A DNA stretch of 64,000 nt from Pigmentiphaga litoralis (GTDB lineage Bacteria > Pseudomonadota > Gammaproteobacteria > Burkholderiales > Burkholderiaceae_B): positions 904,808 through 968,807 of the forward strand of contig NZ_BMXQ01000002.1 of the NCBI RefSeq assembly GCF_014651835.1, given 5' to 3'. Under the pieces are notes generated by a model. The model did no database searches. It saw nothing but the letters and a program-made list of their open reading frames with translations, and was not told where the DNA came from. The position numbers and the translations under genes are program-made. Below are positions 52,155 to 60,832 of the stretch, one piece after another. Every line of letters begins with the position of its first letter. The stretch's first letter is position 1.

Positions 52155-53066
52155 ATGGATTCTCGTCCCCTGCAGGAAACGGGCGTACGGTACTTTCTGG
52201 AAGTGGTGCGCTGCGGTTCGATCACCGCCGCGTCCGAACGCCTCAATGTCGGCGCGTCGGCCATCAGCCGGCAGATCGCCACACTGGAAGAACACCTGGG
52301 CGCGGCGCTGTTCGAGCGTCACGCGCGGGGCATGGTGCCCAGTTCGGCGGGCGAAGTGCTGGCAGCCTATGCCTACAAGGCAGCGCAGGATGCCGACCGG
52401 GTCGCCAAGGAAATCCAGGCCCTCAGTGGACTGAAGACCGGCCTGATCCGCTTGTGCAGCACCGAGGGCATGGCAATGGAATTCGTGCCGCGCGCCATGC
52501 TCGACTTCCAGAAGCGCTACCCCGGTGTGCAGTTCGAACTCGATGTGGGCGAAACCTTTGACGTGTCGCGGCGCCTGCGCGAAGGCGATGCCGACGTGGG
52601 GCTGACCTTCAGCCGGGTCGCCGAAAAGGACATCAAGGTCGAATATAGCCAGCGCTCCCCCATCATGGCCGTCATGCGGCCGACCCACCCGCTGTCGGGC
52701 GCCGACCGCGTCACCTTGCAGCAGCTGGCGGCGTATCCCCTGGCCTTGCCGCCAGTCAGCACCACGATCCGGCAGTTGTTCGACATTGCGTGCAGCGCGC
52801 GCAATATCGGGATCGTGCCGGCCCTGTGCAGCAATAGCGCGTCGGCGGTGTATGACTTCGTGGCGAACAGTGATGCCATCACGCTGTCCGGACGTGTGGC
52901 GGTCAGCCTGCGCATGGCTGCCGGGACGCTGGCGGCCGTGCCGGTGCGCGAACGCGGCATGGCGCAGCGAGACATCGAGATCCAGACCCTGGCCGGACGC
53001 AGCCTGCCTGGCCTGGTGCAAGAGTTCGTCAGCTTCCTGGCGACCCGGCTGGCGCCCTTGAGCTGA
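52155..53066 (+). CDS. LysR family transcriptional regulator
   Basis: This 303-residue regulator has an N-terminal HTH ('YFLEVVRCGSITAASERLNVGASAISRQIATLEEHLG' region, residues 10-45; 'LFERHARGMVPSSAGEVL') and an effector domain with 'DVGLTFSRVAEKDIKV' and 'ALCSNSASAVYDFVANSDAITL'. It is on the same strand as the upstream Bug gene, 93 bases away, rather than divergent, so its target may be the whole M20/Bug unit or itself. Confidence 0.88.
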   Translation: MDSRPLQETGVRYFLEVVRCGSITAASERLNVGASAISRQIATLEEHLGAALFERHARGMVPSSAGEVLAAYAYKAAQDADRVAKEIQALSGLKTGLIRLCSTEGMAMEFVPRAMLDFQKRYPGVQFELDVGETFDVSRRLREGDADVGLTFSRVAEKDIKVEYSQRSPIMAVMRPTHPLSGADRVTLQQLAAYPLALPPVSTTIRQLFDIACSARNIGIVPALCSNSASAVYDFVANSDAITLSGRVAVSLRMAAGTLAAVPVRERGMAQRDIEIQTLAGRSLPGLVQEFVSFLATRLAPLS

Positions 53067-53172
53067 GCCCTTCCGGGCGGGTCTGCGGGTTATCCCCAGC
53101 ACGTCGAACACCCCAAGTCGCGCGCGATTGCCAGATCTTCGTAAAATGCCACCGAATCATTTGGAGCATGAC

Positions 53173-53397
53173 ATGGGACTGTTCAAGGACCCCCGGCGCT
53201 CGCCGGACGACACCCGCGCGAGCTACGCGCGCCGCCGCGCGCCCTACCTCATTCTTATCGCGATCGGATGCACGGTCTATGCGCTGATGAAGCAGCAGCC
53301 CGGTGGCAGCAACACCATGTGGATCGGCGTATTCGTCATGTGGGTGGCGGCAGCGCTGTCCGCCTATGCGGCCGACTGGAGCGACCTGCGCAAGTAA
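53173..53397 (+). CDS. Small two-helix membrane protein
   Basis: This 74-residue protein has a basic N-terminal part ('DPRRSPDDTRASYARRRAP') and two hydrophobic helices (about residues 26-42 and 50-68) with a short loop. The ATG at 53173 follows a TTGGAG site; the earlier ATG at 53128 is less likely. It is convergent with the response regulator gene 12 bases away. No family is recognised. Confidence 0.6.
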   Translation: MGLFKDPRRSPDDTRASYARRRAPYLILIAIGCTVYALMKQQPGGSNTMWIGVFVMWVAAALSAYAADWSDLRK

Positions 53398-53409
53398 ACA
53401 TCGGGCTCG

Positions 53410-54084
53410 TCACAGTTCGAGCCGGTATCCCACGCCGTAGATCGACCGGATTACGTCCTGGTCCGGCCGCCACACCTCCAGCTTGCGCCGCAGGTTCTTG
53501 ATGTGACTGTCGACCGTGCGGTCGGTCACGACGCGGTGGTCGTCATAGAGCTGGTCCAGCAGGCGATCCCGCGAAAAGATCTTGCCCGGGCTGGACGCCA
53601 GCGCACGCAGCAGCCGGAATTCCACGGGCGTCACGTCAATGTCGTGACCGTCCAGGCTGACCGAATAGGCCGCCTCGTCGATATGCAGACCCGTGGATTC
53701 CTGCGCCGCCTGGGCCGCCGCGCCGCGCGTGCGCCGCAGGATCGCCTTGACCCGCGCCACCACCTCGCGCGGACTGAAAGGCTTGCAGATGTAGTCGTCG
53801 GCGCCCAGTTCGAGCCCCAGCAGGCGGTCGATCTCCTCGACGCGCGCCGTCAGCATGATCACGGGCACTTCCGAAAACACCCGCAGTTCGCGGCAGATCT
53901 CCAGGCCGTCCTTGCCGGGCAGCATCAGGTCCAGCAGCACCATGTCGGGCGAGTGGCGCTTGATCGCGGGCAAGGCCTCCAGGCCATCCGCAACCCAATG
54001 CGTTTCATAGCCGGCGGCCTTCAGGTAGTCGCCGAGCAGGGCGCCGAGCTTGGGTTCATCTTCAACGATGACGATGGTAGCCAT
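53410..54084 (-). CDS. OmpR/PhoB-type response regulator (BaeR-like)
   Basis: The 224-residue protein has a receiver domain with the acidic pocket in 'IVEDEPK', the phosphorylation Asp in '[13 protein letters not shown]', a Thr in '[12 protein letters not shown]' and the Lys in '[13 protein letters not shown]'. The C-terminal winged helix shows '[23 protein letters not shown]' and '[19 protein letters not shown]'. It follows the sensor kinase gene with a three-base gap. The pair resembles BaeSR, which controls envelope stress and efflux; the actual signal is unknown. Confidence 0.92.
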   Translation of the reverse strand: MATIVIVEDEPKLGALLGDYLKAAGYETHWVADGLEALPAIKRHSPDMVLLDLMLPGKDGLEICRELRVFSEVPVIMLTARVEEIDRLLGLELGADDYICKPFSPREVVARVKAILRRTRGAAAQAAQESTGLHIDEAAYSVSLDGHDIDVTPVEFRLLRALASSPGKIFSRDRLLDQLYDDHRVVTDRTVDSHIKNLRRKLEVWRPDQDVIRSIYGVGYRLEL

Positions 54085-54087
54085 GGG

Positions 54088-55485
54088 TCAATCCACTGAA
54101 AGGGAAGCAGGAAACGTCAGGCGCAATTGCAGGCCGCCCAGGTCCGACGGCAGCGCCTCGATCCGGCCATCATGCGCTTCGACGATGCGCTGGCAGATCG
54201 CCAGGCCCAGGCCCGAGCCGCCATGCTGCCGGTTGCGCGACGATTCCACACGAAAGAAACGTTCGAACAGCCGGGGCAGCAGGTCTTCGGGAACGCCCGG
54301 CGCCGTGTCCTGTAATACGATAATCACATCCGAACCCGCCGCATGCGCCGTGATCTGCAGCATGCCGTTCGGATCCGTGTACCGCACCGAATTTTCGATC
54401 AGGTTGGTGAACAGCTGCGTCAGCCGCTGCGTGTCGCCCTGAATCGCCGGCAGGTCCGCAGGCAGTTCGATCTGCATGCCGAGCGACTTGCGCGCCATGC
54501 GGTCCTGGAACATGCCGGCCGTCTGCCGCAGCAGGGCGCCCACGTCGACCCGTGCCATGCGATAAGTCAGGGCGCCCACATCGGCCAGCGACAGTTCGTG
54601 CAGATCATCGATGAGCTTGCTCAGCAAGGTCACCTCGGCCTGCAAGGACGCGATGGTCTGCGGCGACATCGCTCTCACGCCATCTTCGACCGCTTCGAGC
54701 TCGCCACGCAGCACGGCCAGGGGCGTGCGTAATTCGTGCGAAATGTCGGCCACCATGTTCCGCCGCAGTTCTTCGTTGCGCTCCAGCGCGCTGGCCAGGT
54801 GGTTGAAGTCCTGTGCGAGCTGGCCCAATTCGTCCGACGACCTCGTGTCGACCCGCGTGCCGTAATCGCCCGCGGCCAGCCGGTGAGTCGCGCCCGCCAT
54901 GCGTCGCACGGGTGCAAGGAAGCCGCGCGCGAGCAGGATGCTGACCAGCGCGGCGACCAATAGCGAAATGCCCCCGATGATCCAGGTGGCCAGCAGTTGC
55001 TGCTCCTGGAAACGATCGTCGGCATCACTGTTGTTCCGGGCGCGCACGGGCGGCGCGGCAAGCCAGCCAACGGCCTGGCGGTCGACCACGATGGGAAATT
55101 GCGACGCGATGGGTTGGCCCGGCTGCTGTCCGACGACCACCTTGTGATCCGCATCGAGCAGCGTGAAGCGCGGCGGAGGGGGCGGCGGTGGACCGTAGTC
55201 GTCCTGCTGCGCTGCCTCGGCGCGTTCGACGTTGCGGCCGGGCGCGCTCAGGATCCTGCGCCAGCGCGGCGGGTTGTTGCGCAGGAATTCCCAGTCGCCG
55301 TGCTCGCGGTAGGCGTCGGCCAGCACCAGGCTCAGGCTGGTGGCCCGCTCGGCTTCCCGCTCGCGCAGGTAGTCGACAAAGCCGCGTTCGAAGCTCCAGC
55401 GCAAGGCGCCTGCCATCGCGAAGGCGATCAGGATGCAGGTCGCCAGGATGACGACGAACAACTTCGAGGTAATGCCGAATTTCAT
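54088..55485 (-). CDS. Sensor histidine kinase (BaeS-like)
   Basis: This 465-residue protein has two membrane helices (about residues 8-28 and 168-192) around a periplasmic domain that contains a run of eight Pro ('YGPPPPPPPR'), then HAMP ('ARGFLAPVRRMAGATHRLAAGDYGTRV'), the H box 'MVADISHELRTPL' with the phosphoacceptor His, and ATP motifs 'NLIENSVRYT' (N), 'QDTAPGVPEDLLPRLFERFFR' (G1/F) and 'GGSGLGLAI' (G2). G1 reads DTAPG, a common variant of DxGxG. The start at 55485 (MKFGITSKL) fits BaeS relatives; an ATG at 55548 is possible. Confidence 0.9.
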   Translation of the reverse strand: MKFGITSKLFVVILATCILIAFAMAGALRWSFERGFVDYLREREAERATSLSLVLADAYREHGDWEFLRNNPPRWRRILSAPGRNVERAEAAQQDDYGPPPPPPPRFTLLDADHKVVVGQQPGQPIASQFPIVVDRQAVGWLAAPPVRARNNSDADDRFQEQQLLATWIIGGISLLVAALVSILLARGFLAPVRRMAGATHRLAAGDYGTRVDTRSSDELGQLAQDFNHLASALERNEELRRNMVADISHELRTPLAVLRGELEAVEDGVRAMSPQTIASLQAEVTLLSKLIDDLHELSLADVGALTYRMARVDVGALLRQTAGMFQDRMARKSLGMQIELPADLPAIQGDTQRLTQLFTNLIENSVRYTDPNGMLQITAHAAGSDVIIVLQDTAPGVPEDLLPRLFERFFRVESSRNRQHGGSGLGLAICQRIVEAHDGRIEALPSDLGGLQLRLTFPASLSVD

Positions 55486-55609
55486 GGAGGACATCGATGG
55501 CGCCGGCAACGGGATCAGGCCCGAGGCGACGGAGTGTCGCGTATCCATGACGTTATACAAGGCGCCGGGGGCGCCTTGTCGGGGACTTCACATAAATTTC
55601 ACATTCTTT

Positions 55610-56515
55610 TCACGGCACCACGCCGGGCGGCAAGGCCATGCAATGCGCCGCCACGTCGCGCGGCCGCGTCCACCAGACCGCATCGCGGCCGACGTGCTCC
55701 ACGCAGTGCTTCAAGGCGCGGCGCAGCATGCGCAGCCGGAAGGGCTGCCCGAACACATACGGATGCACCGAGACATTCATGACCAGCGGATGCCTGACGG
55801 ACTGTTCCAGCATTTCGTCGAACTGCTCGATGATCATCTGGCAGAAATCGCCAGCGTCCTGCTTCCGATGGATCACCACCTGCGAGTCGTTCAATTCAAT
55901 CGGGTAGGGCACCGACAGCAGCGGGCCGTGCTTGGTACGCAGCCACACGGGCTGGTCGTCCATCGGCCAGTCCATCACGTACTCGTACCCGATCTCCTTG
56001 AGCAGATCCAGGGTGTTTGACGTCTCATACGCACCCGATCCCATCCAGCCCTTGGGCGCCGCGCCTTCGCGCTGGGTAATCGTCTCGGTAATCTCGCGCA
56101 GGATCCGTTCTTCATCCGGCTCCCACAGGCCGCGCAGGTTCTCGGCATTGCTGCGGCCATGGGCAACGACTTCATCGCCCCGCGCCCGCAGCGCATCCAT
56201 GATCTGCGGCGCGTAGTCATACACCAGGCTGTTGCAGTTGTGCGCGGCTGGCAGGCCCAGTTCATCGAGCAGGTCGAACAGGCGCCAGATGCCGATCCGG
56301 TTTCCGTAGTCGCGCCACGAATAATTGCGGTGCGTCTGCGGCTCGCCGGTCTTGGCCGGATCGTGTCCCATGCCTGCCCCGAACGCGAACCACTCGATAT
56401 TCGTGGTCAGGCAGAACGCAAGCCGCTTGCCTTCCGGCCATGCGTAATCCTTGCGCTCGGGCAGGGGAACGTAGTCGTAACGAGAATGCTGCGGTAGCAG
56501 CGGCTTGCGTGTCAT
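55610..56515 (-). CDS. Polysaccharide deacetylase-fold hydrolase (PuuE-like), last gene of the operon
   Basis: This 301-residue protein belongs to the NodB-fold branch related to cofactor-light allantoinase PuuE and cyclic imide hydrolase, which open cyclic amides. 'LTTNIEWF', 'AAHNCNSLVYDYAPQI', the 'VVAHGRSNAENL' block (His for metal), 'GWMGSGAYET' and the late 'VSVHPYVFG' His are visible. It is 30% or so alike in layout to 59844-60716 in the same operon. Substrate unknown. It ends the five-gene operon, 30 bases after the Bug gene. Confidence 0.82.
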   Translation of the reverse strand: MTRKPLLPQHSRYDYVPLPERKDYAWPEGKRLAFCLTTNIEWFAFGAGMGHDPAKTGEPQTHRNYSWRDYGNRIGIWRLFDLLDELGLPAAHNCNSLVYDYAPQIMDALRARGDEVVAHGRSNAENLRGLWEPDEERILREITETITQREGAAPKGWMGSGAYETSNTLDLLKEIGYEYVMDWPMDDQPVWLRTKHGPLLSVPYPIELNDSQVVIHRKQDAGDFCQMIIEQFDEMLEQSVRHPLVMNVSVHPYVFGQPFRLRMLRRALKHCVEHVGRDAVWWTRPRDVAAHCMALPPGVVP

Positions 56516-56545
56516 CCGGTTTCCTTTTGGATTGCTGCGTGTCCC

Positions 56546-57538
56546 TTACTGCACACGGGCGCCCGTCGCCTTCACGATGGGACCGTACTTGACCACTTCA
56601 CGATTGAGCAGGGTCCCGAATTCGTTGGGTGACATCGTCACCGCGTCGGCGCCCAGGCTCTCGTACAGCGTCTTGATCTCGGGCGTGGCCACGACCTTGG
56701 CCAGTGCGCCATTGAGCTTCTGCACCACGTCGGCCGGCATGTTGGCCGGTCCCATGATCCCGTTGTAAAGCACCACCTCAAAGTTCGGCACGCCGGCTTC
56801 CATCATGGTCGGCACGTCGGGCGCGGTGTCCACGCGCCTGGGCGTCGTCACGGCCAGGGCGCGCAGGCGGTTGCCCTTCATGGCGGCAATGGCGGGCGGC
56901 ATGCTGCTGAACACGAAGGCGACTTCGCCGCCCAGAATGGCCTGGGTGGCGGGCGAGCTGCCCTTGTAGGGCACGTGCACCGTGTCGACCTTGGCGGCGT
57001 TGTTGAACATCTCGCTGGTCAGATGGACGATCGTGCCGTTGCCCGACGACCCATACGAATACCCACCGGGCTTGGCCTTCAGCATGCTGATCAATTCATT
57101 CACGTTTTTGGCGGGCGAGCTGGGATTGACCACCAGCATCAACGGCGTCGAGGCCACCATCGCCACTGGCGTGAAGCTCTTGACGGTGTCGTACGACAGC
57201 TTGGGATAGAGCGTGGCGTTGATGGCGTGCGTGGTGACGTCCTGCAGCATCAGCGTGTAGCCGTCGGGCTCGGCGCGGGCAATGAGGTCGGACGCGATCG
57301 TCGTGCCGGCGCCCGGACGATTCTCGACATACACCTGCTGGCCAAGTTCGCTCGACAGCCTGACAGCGATCGACCGAGCGATCACGTCCGAAATGCCGCC
57401 GGCGGTAAAGCCGACGACCAGGCGTATCGGTTTGGTGGGGTAGGCCGTCTGTGCCCAGGCGGACGAGACGGCGATCAGGGCGACCGCGCAGGCGGCAGTG
57501 GTTTTTGCCAGGGTGGCAGTGAAGCGACGGGCAGACAT
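56546..57538 (-). CDS. Bug-type periplasmic solute receptor (TctC family)
   Basis: The receptor has 330 residues. The signal peptide ends near 'VSSAWAQT', then 'YPTKPIRLVVGFTAGGISDVIAR', 'VYVENRPGAGTTIASD', 'AEPDGYTLMLQDVTTH' and 'VPYKGSSPATQAILGGEVA'. It lies in the deacetylase/GTPase operon (transcribed right to left) between the COG0523 GTPase and the second deacetylase-fold enzyme. It presumably captures the substrate these enzymes process. Confidence 0.9.
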   Translation of the reverse strand: MSARRFTATLAKTTAACAVALIAVSSAWAQTAYPTKPIRLVVGFTAGGISDVIARSIAVRLSSELGQQVYVENRPGAGTTIASDLIARAEPDGYTLMLQDVTTHAINATLYPKLSYDTVKSFTPVAMVASTPLMLVVNPSSPAKNVNELISMLKAKPGGYSYGSSGNGTIVHLTSEMFNNAAKVDTVHVPYKGSSPATQAILGGEVAFVFSSMPPAIAAMKGNRLRALAVTTPRRVDTAPDVPTMMEAGVPNFEVVLYNGIMGPANMPADVVQKLNGALAKVVATPEIKTLYESLGADAVTMSPNEFGTLLNREVVKYGPIVKATGARVQ

Positions 57539-57569
57539 GGAACCTCCGGAGACGGATGTGGATTACGAG

Positions 57570-58610
57570 TCAACGTGACAGCGAAAGCAGCGAAAGCCAA
57601 AGCGATTCGATGTCCTTGCGCGCAAGCGCCCGGACAATGAAGACGAGCGTCGACCGGTCAGGGGCAGACGCGCCCTTGGCCAGCGCCACGTGTTTGTCGA
57701 ACACATGGCAGACACCCTGGACCAGGACGGGGGCCGGTTCGCCCTCGAAGTGGAGGATGCCTTTGACGCGCAGCAGGTCCGCTCCCCGAAGCCGCACCAG
57801 GATGTCGAGAAAGTCCTGGAACAGCTCGCGAGGCAGGGGTTCGTTGAATGTCAGAGTGAAGCTCGTCACGTCCCTGGGGTGGGGCGTGAGTAAGGACCCG
57901 AGATACCCTCCTTGTTCTGTCTCCGTGGGTTCTTGCCAGGCGAAAGGCGATACCCCTGCGAGCAGGGCGATATCGATGTCACCGTGCGACGCGATTTCGC
58001 GCCTGGCAAATCCGTTGATCGTGTTTATCCAGTCCAGGCTTTCGTCGACCTGGTCCTGCGTTGCCAGGTCCGTTTTCGTCACGATCACCAGGTCGGCGGC
58101 AGCCACCTGGCGCGAGGCGATCACGGGCGCCGCACGGCGGCCCTCGGCATTGTTGGCATCGACCAGCGCCACGACGTGGGCCAGCCGATAGTCCCGCGCC
58201 AGCGGCGCGTCGCTATACAAAGTCTGTGCAACCGGCCCGGGGTCGGCCAGTCCGCTGGTCTCGACGATCACCCGATCGAAGCCGGGCAATTCACCGCGCC
58301 GTCGGCGCAAGGTGATGTCCACCAGCAATTCCTGCAAATCGCCGCGCAACTGGCAGCACAGGCAGCCGTTATCCAGCAGCACCGTGCGGTCATCCGACTG
58401 TTCCAGCAGGTGGTGATCGATGCCGATCTCGCCGATCTCATTGACGATCATCAGCGAGTCCGACAATTCGGGCGTCGCCAGCACTTTTTTCAGCAGCGTG
58501 GTCTTGCCGCTGCCCAGGAACCCCGTGACGACGATCACCGGCACCCGCGCATCCTTGGGCGCTGGCGCAGCGAAGGTCGTATCACCGGAAGAATGCATGG
58601 GCGGCGTCAT
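57570..58610 (-). CDS. COG0523 GTPase (CobW/YjiA-type metal chaperone)
   Basis: The GTPase has 346 residues: 'VIVVTGFLGSGKTTLLKKVL' (Walker A), the metal-binding CxCC in 'DNGCLCCQLRGDL', 'VETSGLADP' (Walker B region), 'VIVTKTDL' (NKxD type) and the C-terminal CobW domain with 'LLRVKGILHFEGEPAPVLVQGVCHVF'. COG0523 proteins insert or deliver Zn, Co or other metals. In the middle of an operon with two metal-dependent NodB-fold hydrolases, its likely clients are those enzymes. The start is four bases after the LVIVD stop. Confidence 0.88.
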   Translation of the reverse strand: MTPPMHSSGDTTFAAPAPKDARVPVIVVTGFLGSGKTTLLKKVLATPELSDSLMIVNEIGEIGIDHHLLEQSDDRTVLLDNGCLCCQLRGDLQELLVDITLRRRRGELPGFDRVIVETSGLADPGPVAQTLYSDAPLARDYRLAHVVALVDANNAEGRRAAPVIASRQVAAADLVIVTKTDLATQDQVDESLDWINTINGFARREIASHGDIDIALLAGVSPFAWQEPTETEQGGYLGSLLTPHPRDVTSFTLTFNEPLPRELFQDFLDILVRLRGADLLRVKGILHFEGEPAPVLVQGVCHVFDKHVALAKGASAPDRSTLVFIVRALARKDIESLWLSLLSLSR

Positions 58611-58614
58611 GGCA

Positions 58615-59847
58615 TCACACCGTCATTTCGATCACGTACAGGCCGCCGGTGTGCCGGTCGACCGTGAACACGATGCCGCGGTCATCCACGAACAGGTCAT
58701 TGAGCTGGATCGCGCCCACCGGCGAATTGGCCGGGGCGGGCGGCACGAAATACGCCACTTCGCGCGGCTGGTAGGGGTCACTGATGTCGTAGGCACGCAC
58801 GCCACCATTGAAGAAGGTGCCGATGATCAGCTCTTCGGATTTGAACGCGCCGGCAACTGGCGGATTCTCGTGAATGTTGTGGGCGCCGAACCGGCCGCCG
58901 CGCCGCTTGAACACGTCCACCGGAGGCGCAGGCAGCGTCGAAATGCTGACCAGGTTGGTCTCGTCGCTGCCATCGAGCAGCCAGACCAGCTTGGGCCAGT
59001 CGCCGCCGTTGTCCTGCACGCACTCGTCGGTCAGCACCATCAGGTTGCGGCCGAACAGCGGCATCAGGGTGTGCGTGAACCCCTTGAACGGCGGCGAGTT
59101 GCGAAAGCTCGATATCGGCTTGGGCTGGCTCTTGTCGGAGATGTCCATCACGAACGCGCCGCCATCGATATAGCCCAGGTAGCAGCGATCCGGACGGTCG
59201 GGGTACACGTTGGTGTTGTGCGCGCGAAAGCCCGAATCCAGTTCCGGCGCCAGCCGTTTGGGCGGCGGTGCGTCGTCGCCTTCCATCGTTCCGGGCAGCC
59301 ACCAGCGGCCAATGGCCTCGGGCCGGGTCGGGTTGCGAACGTCAACGATCCGGTAGATCTGGTCGTCTTTCGGATTGCGCGGCGTCAGCGACGGATCGCT
59401 GCAGGTCATGTGCACCGTCTCGCCGTCGACGAACCACACGGCATGCGCGCCGCGCGAGGTCGGGCCGGACGCATCGAAGTGGCCAATCGACCGGGGGTTC
59501 TCCGGCACGCTGATATCGAACATCTCGAAGCCGGCAGGCGCCAGGCCCGGCTTGCTGACCTGGTAGGCCACCGCCATCAGGTTGCCCGAGATCTCCAGGG
59601 AATTGGACCGCATCGATGCATGCGGCAGATCGGTCTGCGCGATCACCTTGGGCGCGCGCGGCTCGGTCACGTCCACCGCCGTGAAGTTCTTGGGCGCGCT
59701 TTCATGCGCCATCCACAACACACGACGACCGCCAGGCAACACCTGCATCGCCACGCCTTCGCCCACGCCACCGTATCCGCCCAGGTCGTTCTGCGCCAGC
59801 AGGCGCATGTTCAGGAACTGGGCGCCGCCCGCGGTCTTGCTATTCAT
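58615..59847 (-). CDS. LVIVD-repeat beta-propeller protein
   Basis: The protein (410 residues) has repeated 'VVDVRNPTRPEAIG', 'MFDISVPENPRSIGHF', 'VMDISDKSQPKPI' and 'AYDISDPYQPREV' units, typical of LVIVD (seven-bladed propeller) repeats. Two His/Glu-rich pieces ('FGAHNIHENPP', 'GFTHTLMPL') may bind metal, as in selenium-binding-protein-like propellers. No signal peptide is visible, so it is probably cytoplasmic. It overlaps the deacetylase stop (59844-59847). Role in the operon unknown: scaffold, oxidase or metal-dependent lyase are all possible. Confidence 0.78.
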   Translation of the reverse strand: MNSKTAGGAQFLNMRLLAQNDLGGYGGVGEGVAMQVLPGGRRVLWMAHESAPKNFTAVDVTEPRAPKVIAQTDLPHASMRSNSLEISGNLMAVAYQVSKPGLAPAGFEMFDISVPENPRSIGHFDASGPTSRGAHAVWFVDGETVHMTCSDPSLTPRNPKDDQIYRIVDVRNPTRPEAIGRWWLPGTMEGDDAPPPKRLAPELDSGFRAHNTNVYPDRPDRCYLGYIDGGAFVMDISDKSQPKPISSFRNSPPFKGFTHTLMPLFGRNLMVLTDECVQDNGGDWPKLVWLLDGSDETNLVSISTLPAPPVDVFKRRGGRFGAHNIHENPPVAGAFKSEELIIGTFFNGGVRAYDISDPYQPREVAYFVPPAPANSPVGAIQLNDLFVDDRGIVFTVDRHTGGLYVIEMTV

Positions 59848-60716
59848 GCCTGCTCCTGCGAGTTGAACCAGTCCAGGATCTGCGCCCCGGTCATGAAGGC
59901 CACGTTGGAATGGCTCTGGAGGTAGTCGAGCGCCTGTTCGAAATACTTGATCCGATGCGGCACGCCACTGAGGAAGGGATGCACGGCAATCCCCATCACC
60001 CGCACATGGTCCCCGCCTTCCTGATACAGGCGGTCAAAGGAATCCTTGATGCGTTCGAGCAGGACATCGGACCGGTGATGCTGCACGGCCATCATCGGAA
60101 TGTCGTTGAGTTCGACGGAGTAGGGCATCGCGACCATCTCGCCCGAGCCGGCCTTCAGGCGGCAGGGCTGATCGTCCAGGCACCAGTCGCCGATGTAGCG
60201 GATGCCGGCGTCGTGCAGCAGGTCCACCGAGTCATAGGTCTGCGTCAGTCCGGGTCCGAGCCAACCCACCGGCTTCCTGCCGGTAAAGCCCTCGATCGTT
60301 TCCACGGTCTGGCGGATCATGGCCGCCTGGTCCTCGACCTGATGGGTGGGCATCTGCGTGAAGGCGTGGCCCATGAATTCCCAGCCGGCGTCGTGCGCTT
60401 CCTGCGCCACCCGCGGATAACGGTTGCAGACATTGCCGTTGATCGACAGCGTCGGCACGATGCCGCGCTGGTCCAGCGCCGCCTTCAGACGCCAGAAGCC
60501 GACCCGCATGCCGTACTCGTGCCAGGCCCAGTTGGGGATGTCCGGGAGCGTGGTCACGCCGGTCGGGGGCGGCAACACCTGGCGCGGCATGGCTCGCTCG
60601 ATCTGCCAGTCTTCCACGTTCACGATGGGCCACACGATGACGCGAGCGCCATCAGGGGGACTCAGTCGCGGGCGGTCGATGATGGGCGAGTAAGGCAGAC
60701 GGTCGCGTGGCTGCAT
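59844..60716 (-). CDS. Polysaccharide deacetylase-fold hydrolase (PuuE-like), first gene of the operon
   Basis: This 290-residue NodB-fold protein has 'WPIVNVEDW' near the start, 'WAWHEYGMRVGFWRLKAALDQRG', 'EFMGHAFTQMPTHQ' (His region), 'KPVGWLGPGLTQTYDSVDLL' and 'GIAVHPFLSGVPHR' (late His). It opens an operon with the LVIVD, COG0523, Bug and second NodB-fold genes. The start at 60716 (MQPRDRL) sits just outside an IclR-type box; an upstream ATG at 60776 is possible but would run through the operator region. Likely reaction: hydrolysis of a cyclic amide or imide, by analogy to PuuE. Confidence 0.83.
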   Translation of the reverse strand: MQPRDRLPYSPIIDRPRLSPPDGARVIVWPIVNVEDWQIERAMPRQVLPPPTGVTTLPDIPNWAWHEYGMRVGFWRLKAALDQRGIVPTLSINGNVCNRYPRVAQEAHDAGWEFMGHAFTQMPTHQVEDQAAMIRQTVETIEGFTGRKPVGWLGPGLTQTYDSVDLLHDAGIRYIGDWCLDDQPCRLKAGSGEMVAMPYSVELNDIPMMAVQHHRSDVLLERIKDSFDRLYQEGGDHVRVMGIAVHPFLSGVPHRIKYFEQALDYLQSHSNVAFMTGAQILDWFNSQEQA

Positions 60717-60722
60717 CGAATG

Positions 60723-60735
60723 TCCAGTATGTGGA
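60723..60735. promoter_or_regulatory. IclR-type operator box 1
   Basis: TCCA-GTATG-TGGA, preceded by ATG, lies seven bases upstream of the minus-strand operon start at 60716. It matches box 2 in architecture and most positions. Confidence 0.6.
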
Positions 60736-60809
60736 TAATAAGGCTGACGGATTCTGTAAATCCATACTCTGCCCACGCGTGGGACGTGTCAACGCTGGCT
60801 GTCAAAATG

Positions 60810-60822
60810 TCCACTATCTGGA
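60810..60822. promoter_or_regulatory. IclR-type operator box 2
   Basis: TCCA-CTATC-TGGA, again preceded by ATG, lies 11 bases before the TTG start of the IclR gene. The two boxes (consensus ATGTCCAsTATsTGGA) probably let the regulator control both directions. Confidence 0.6.
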
Positions 60823-60832
60823 ATTACTGGTT

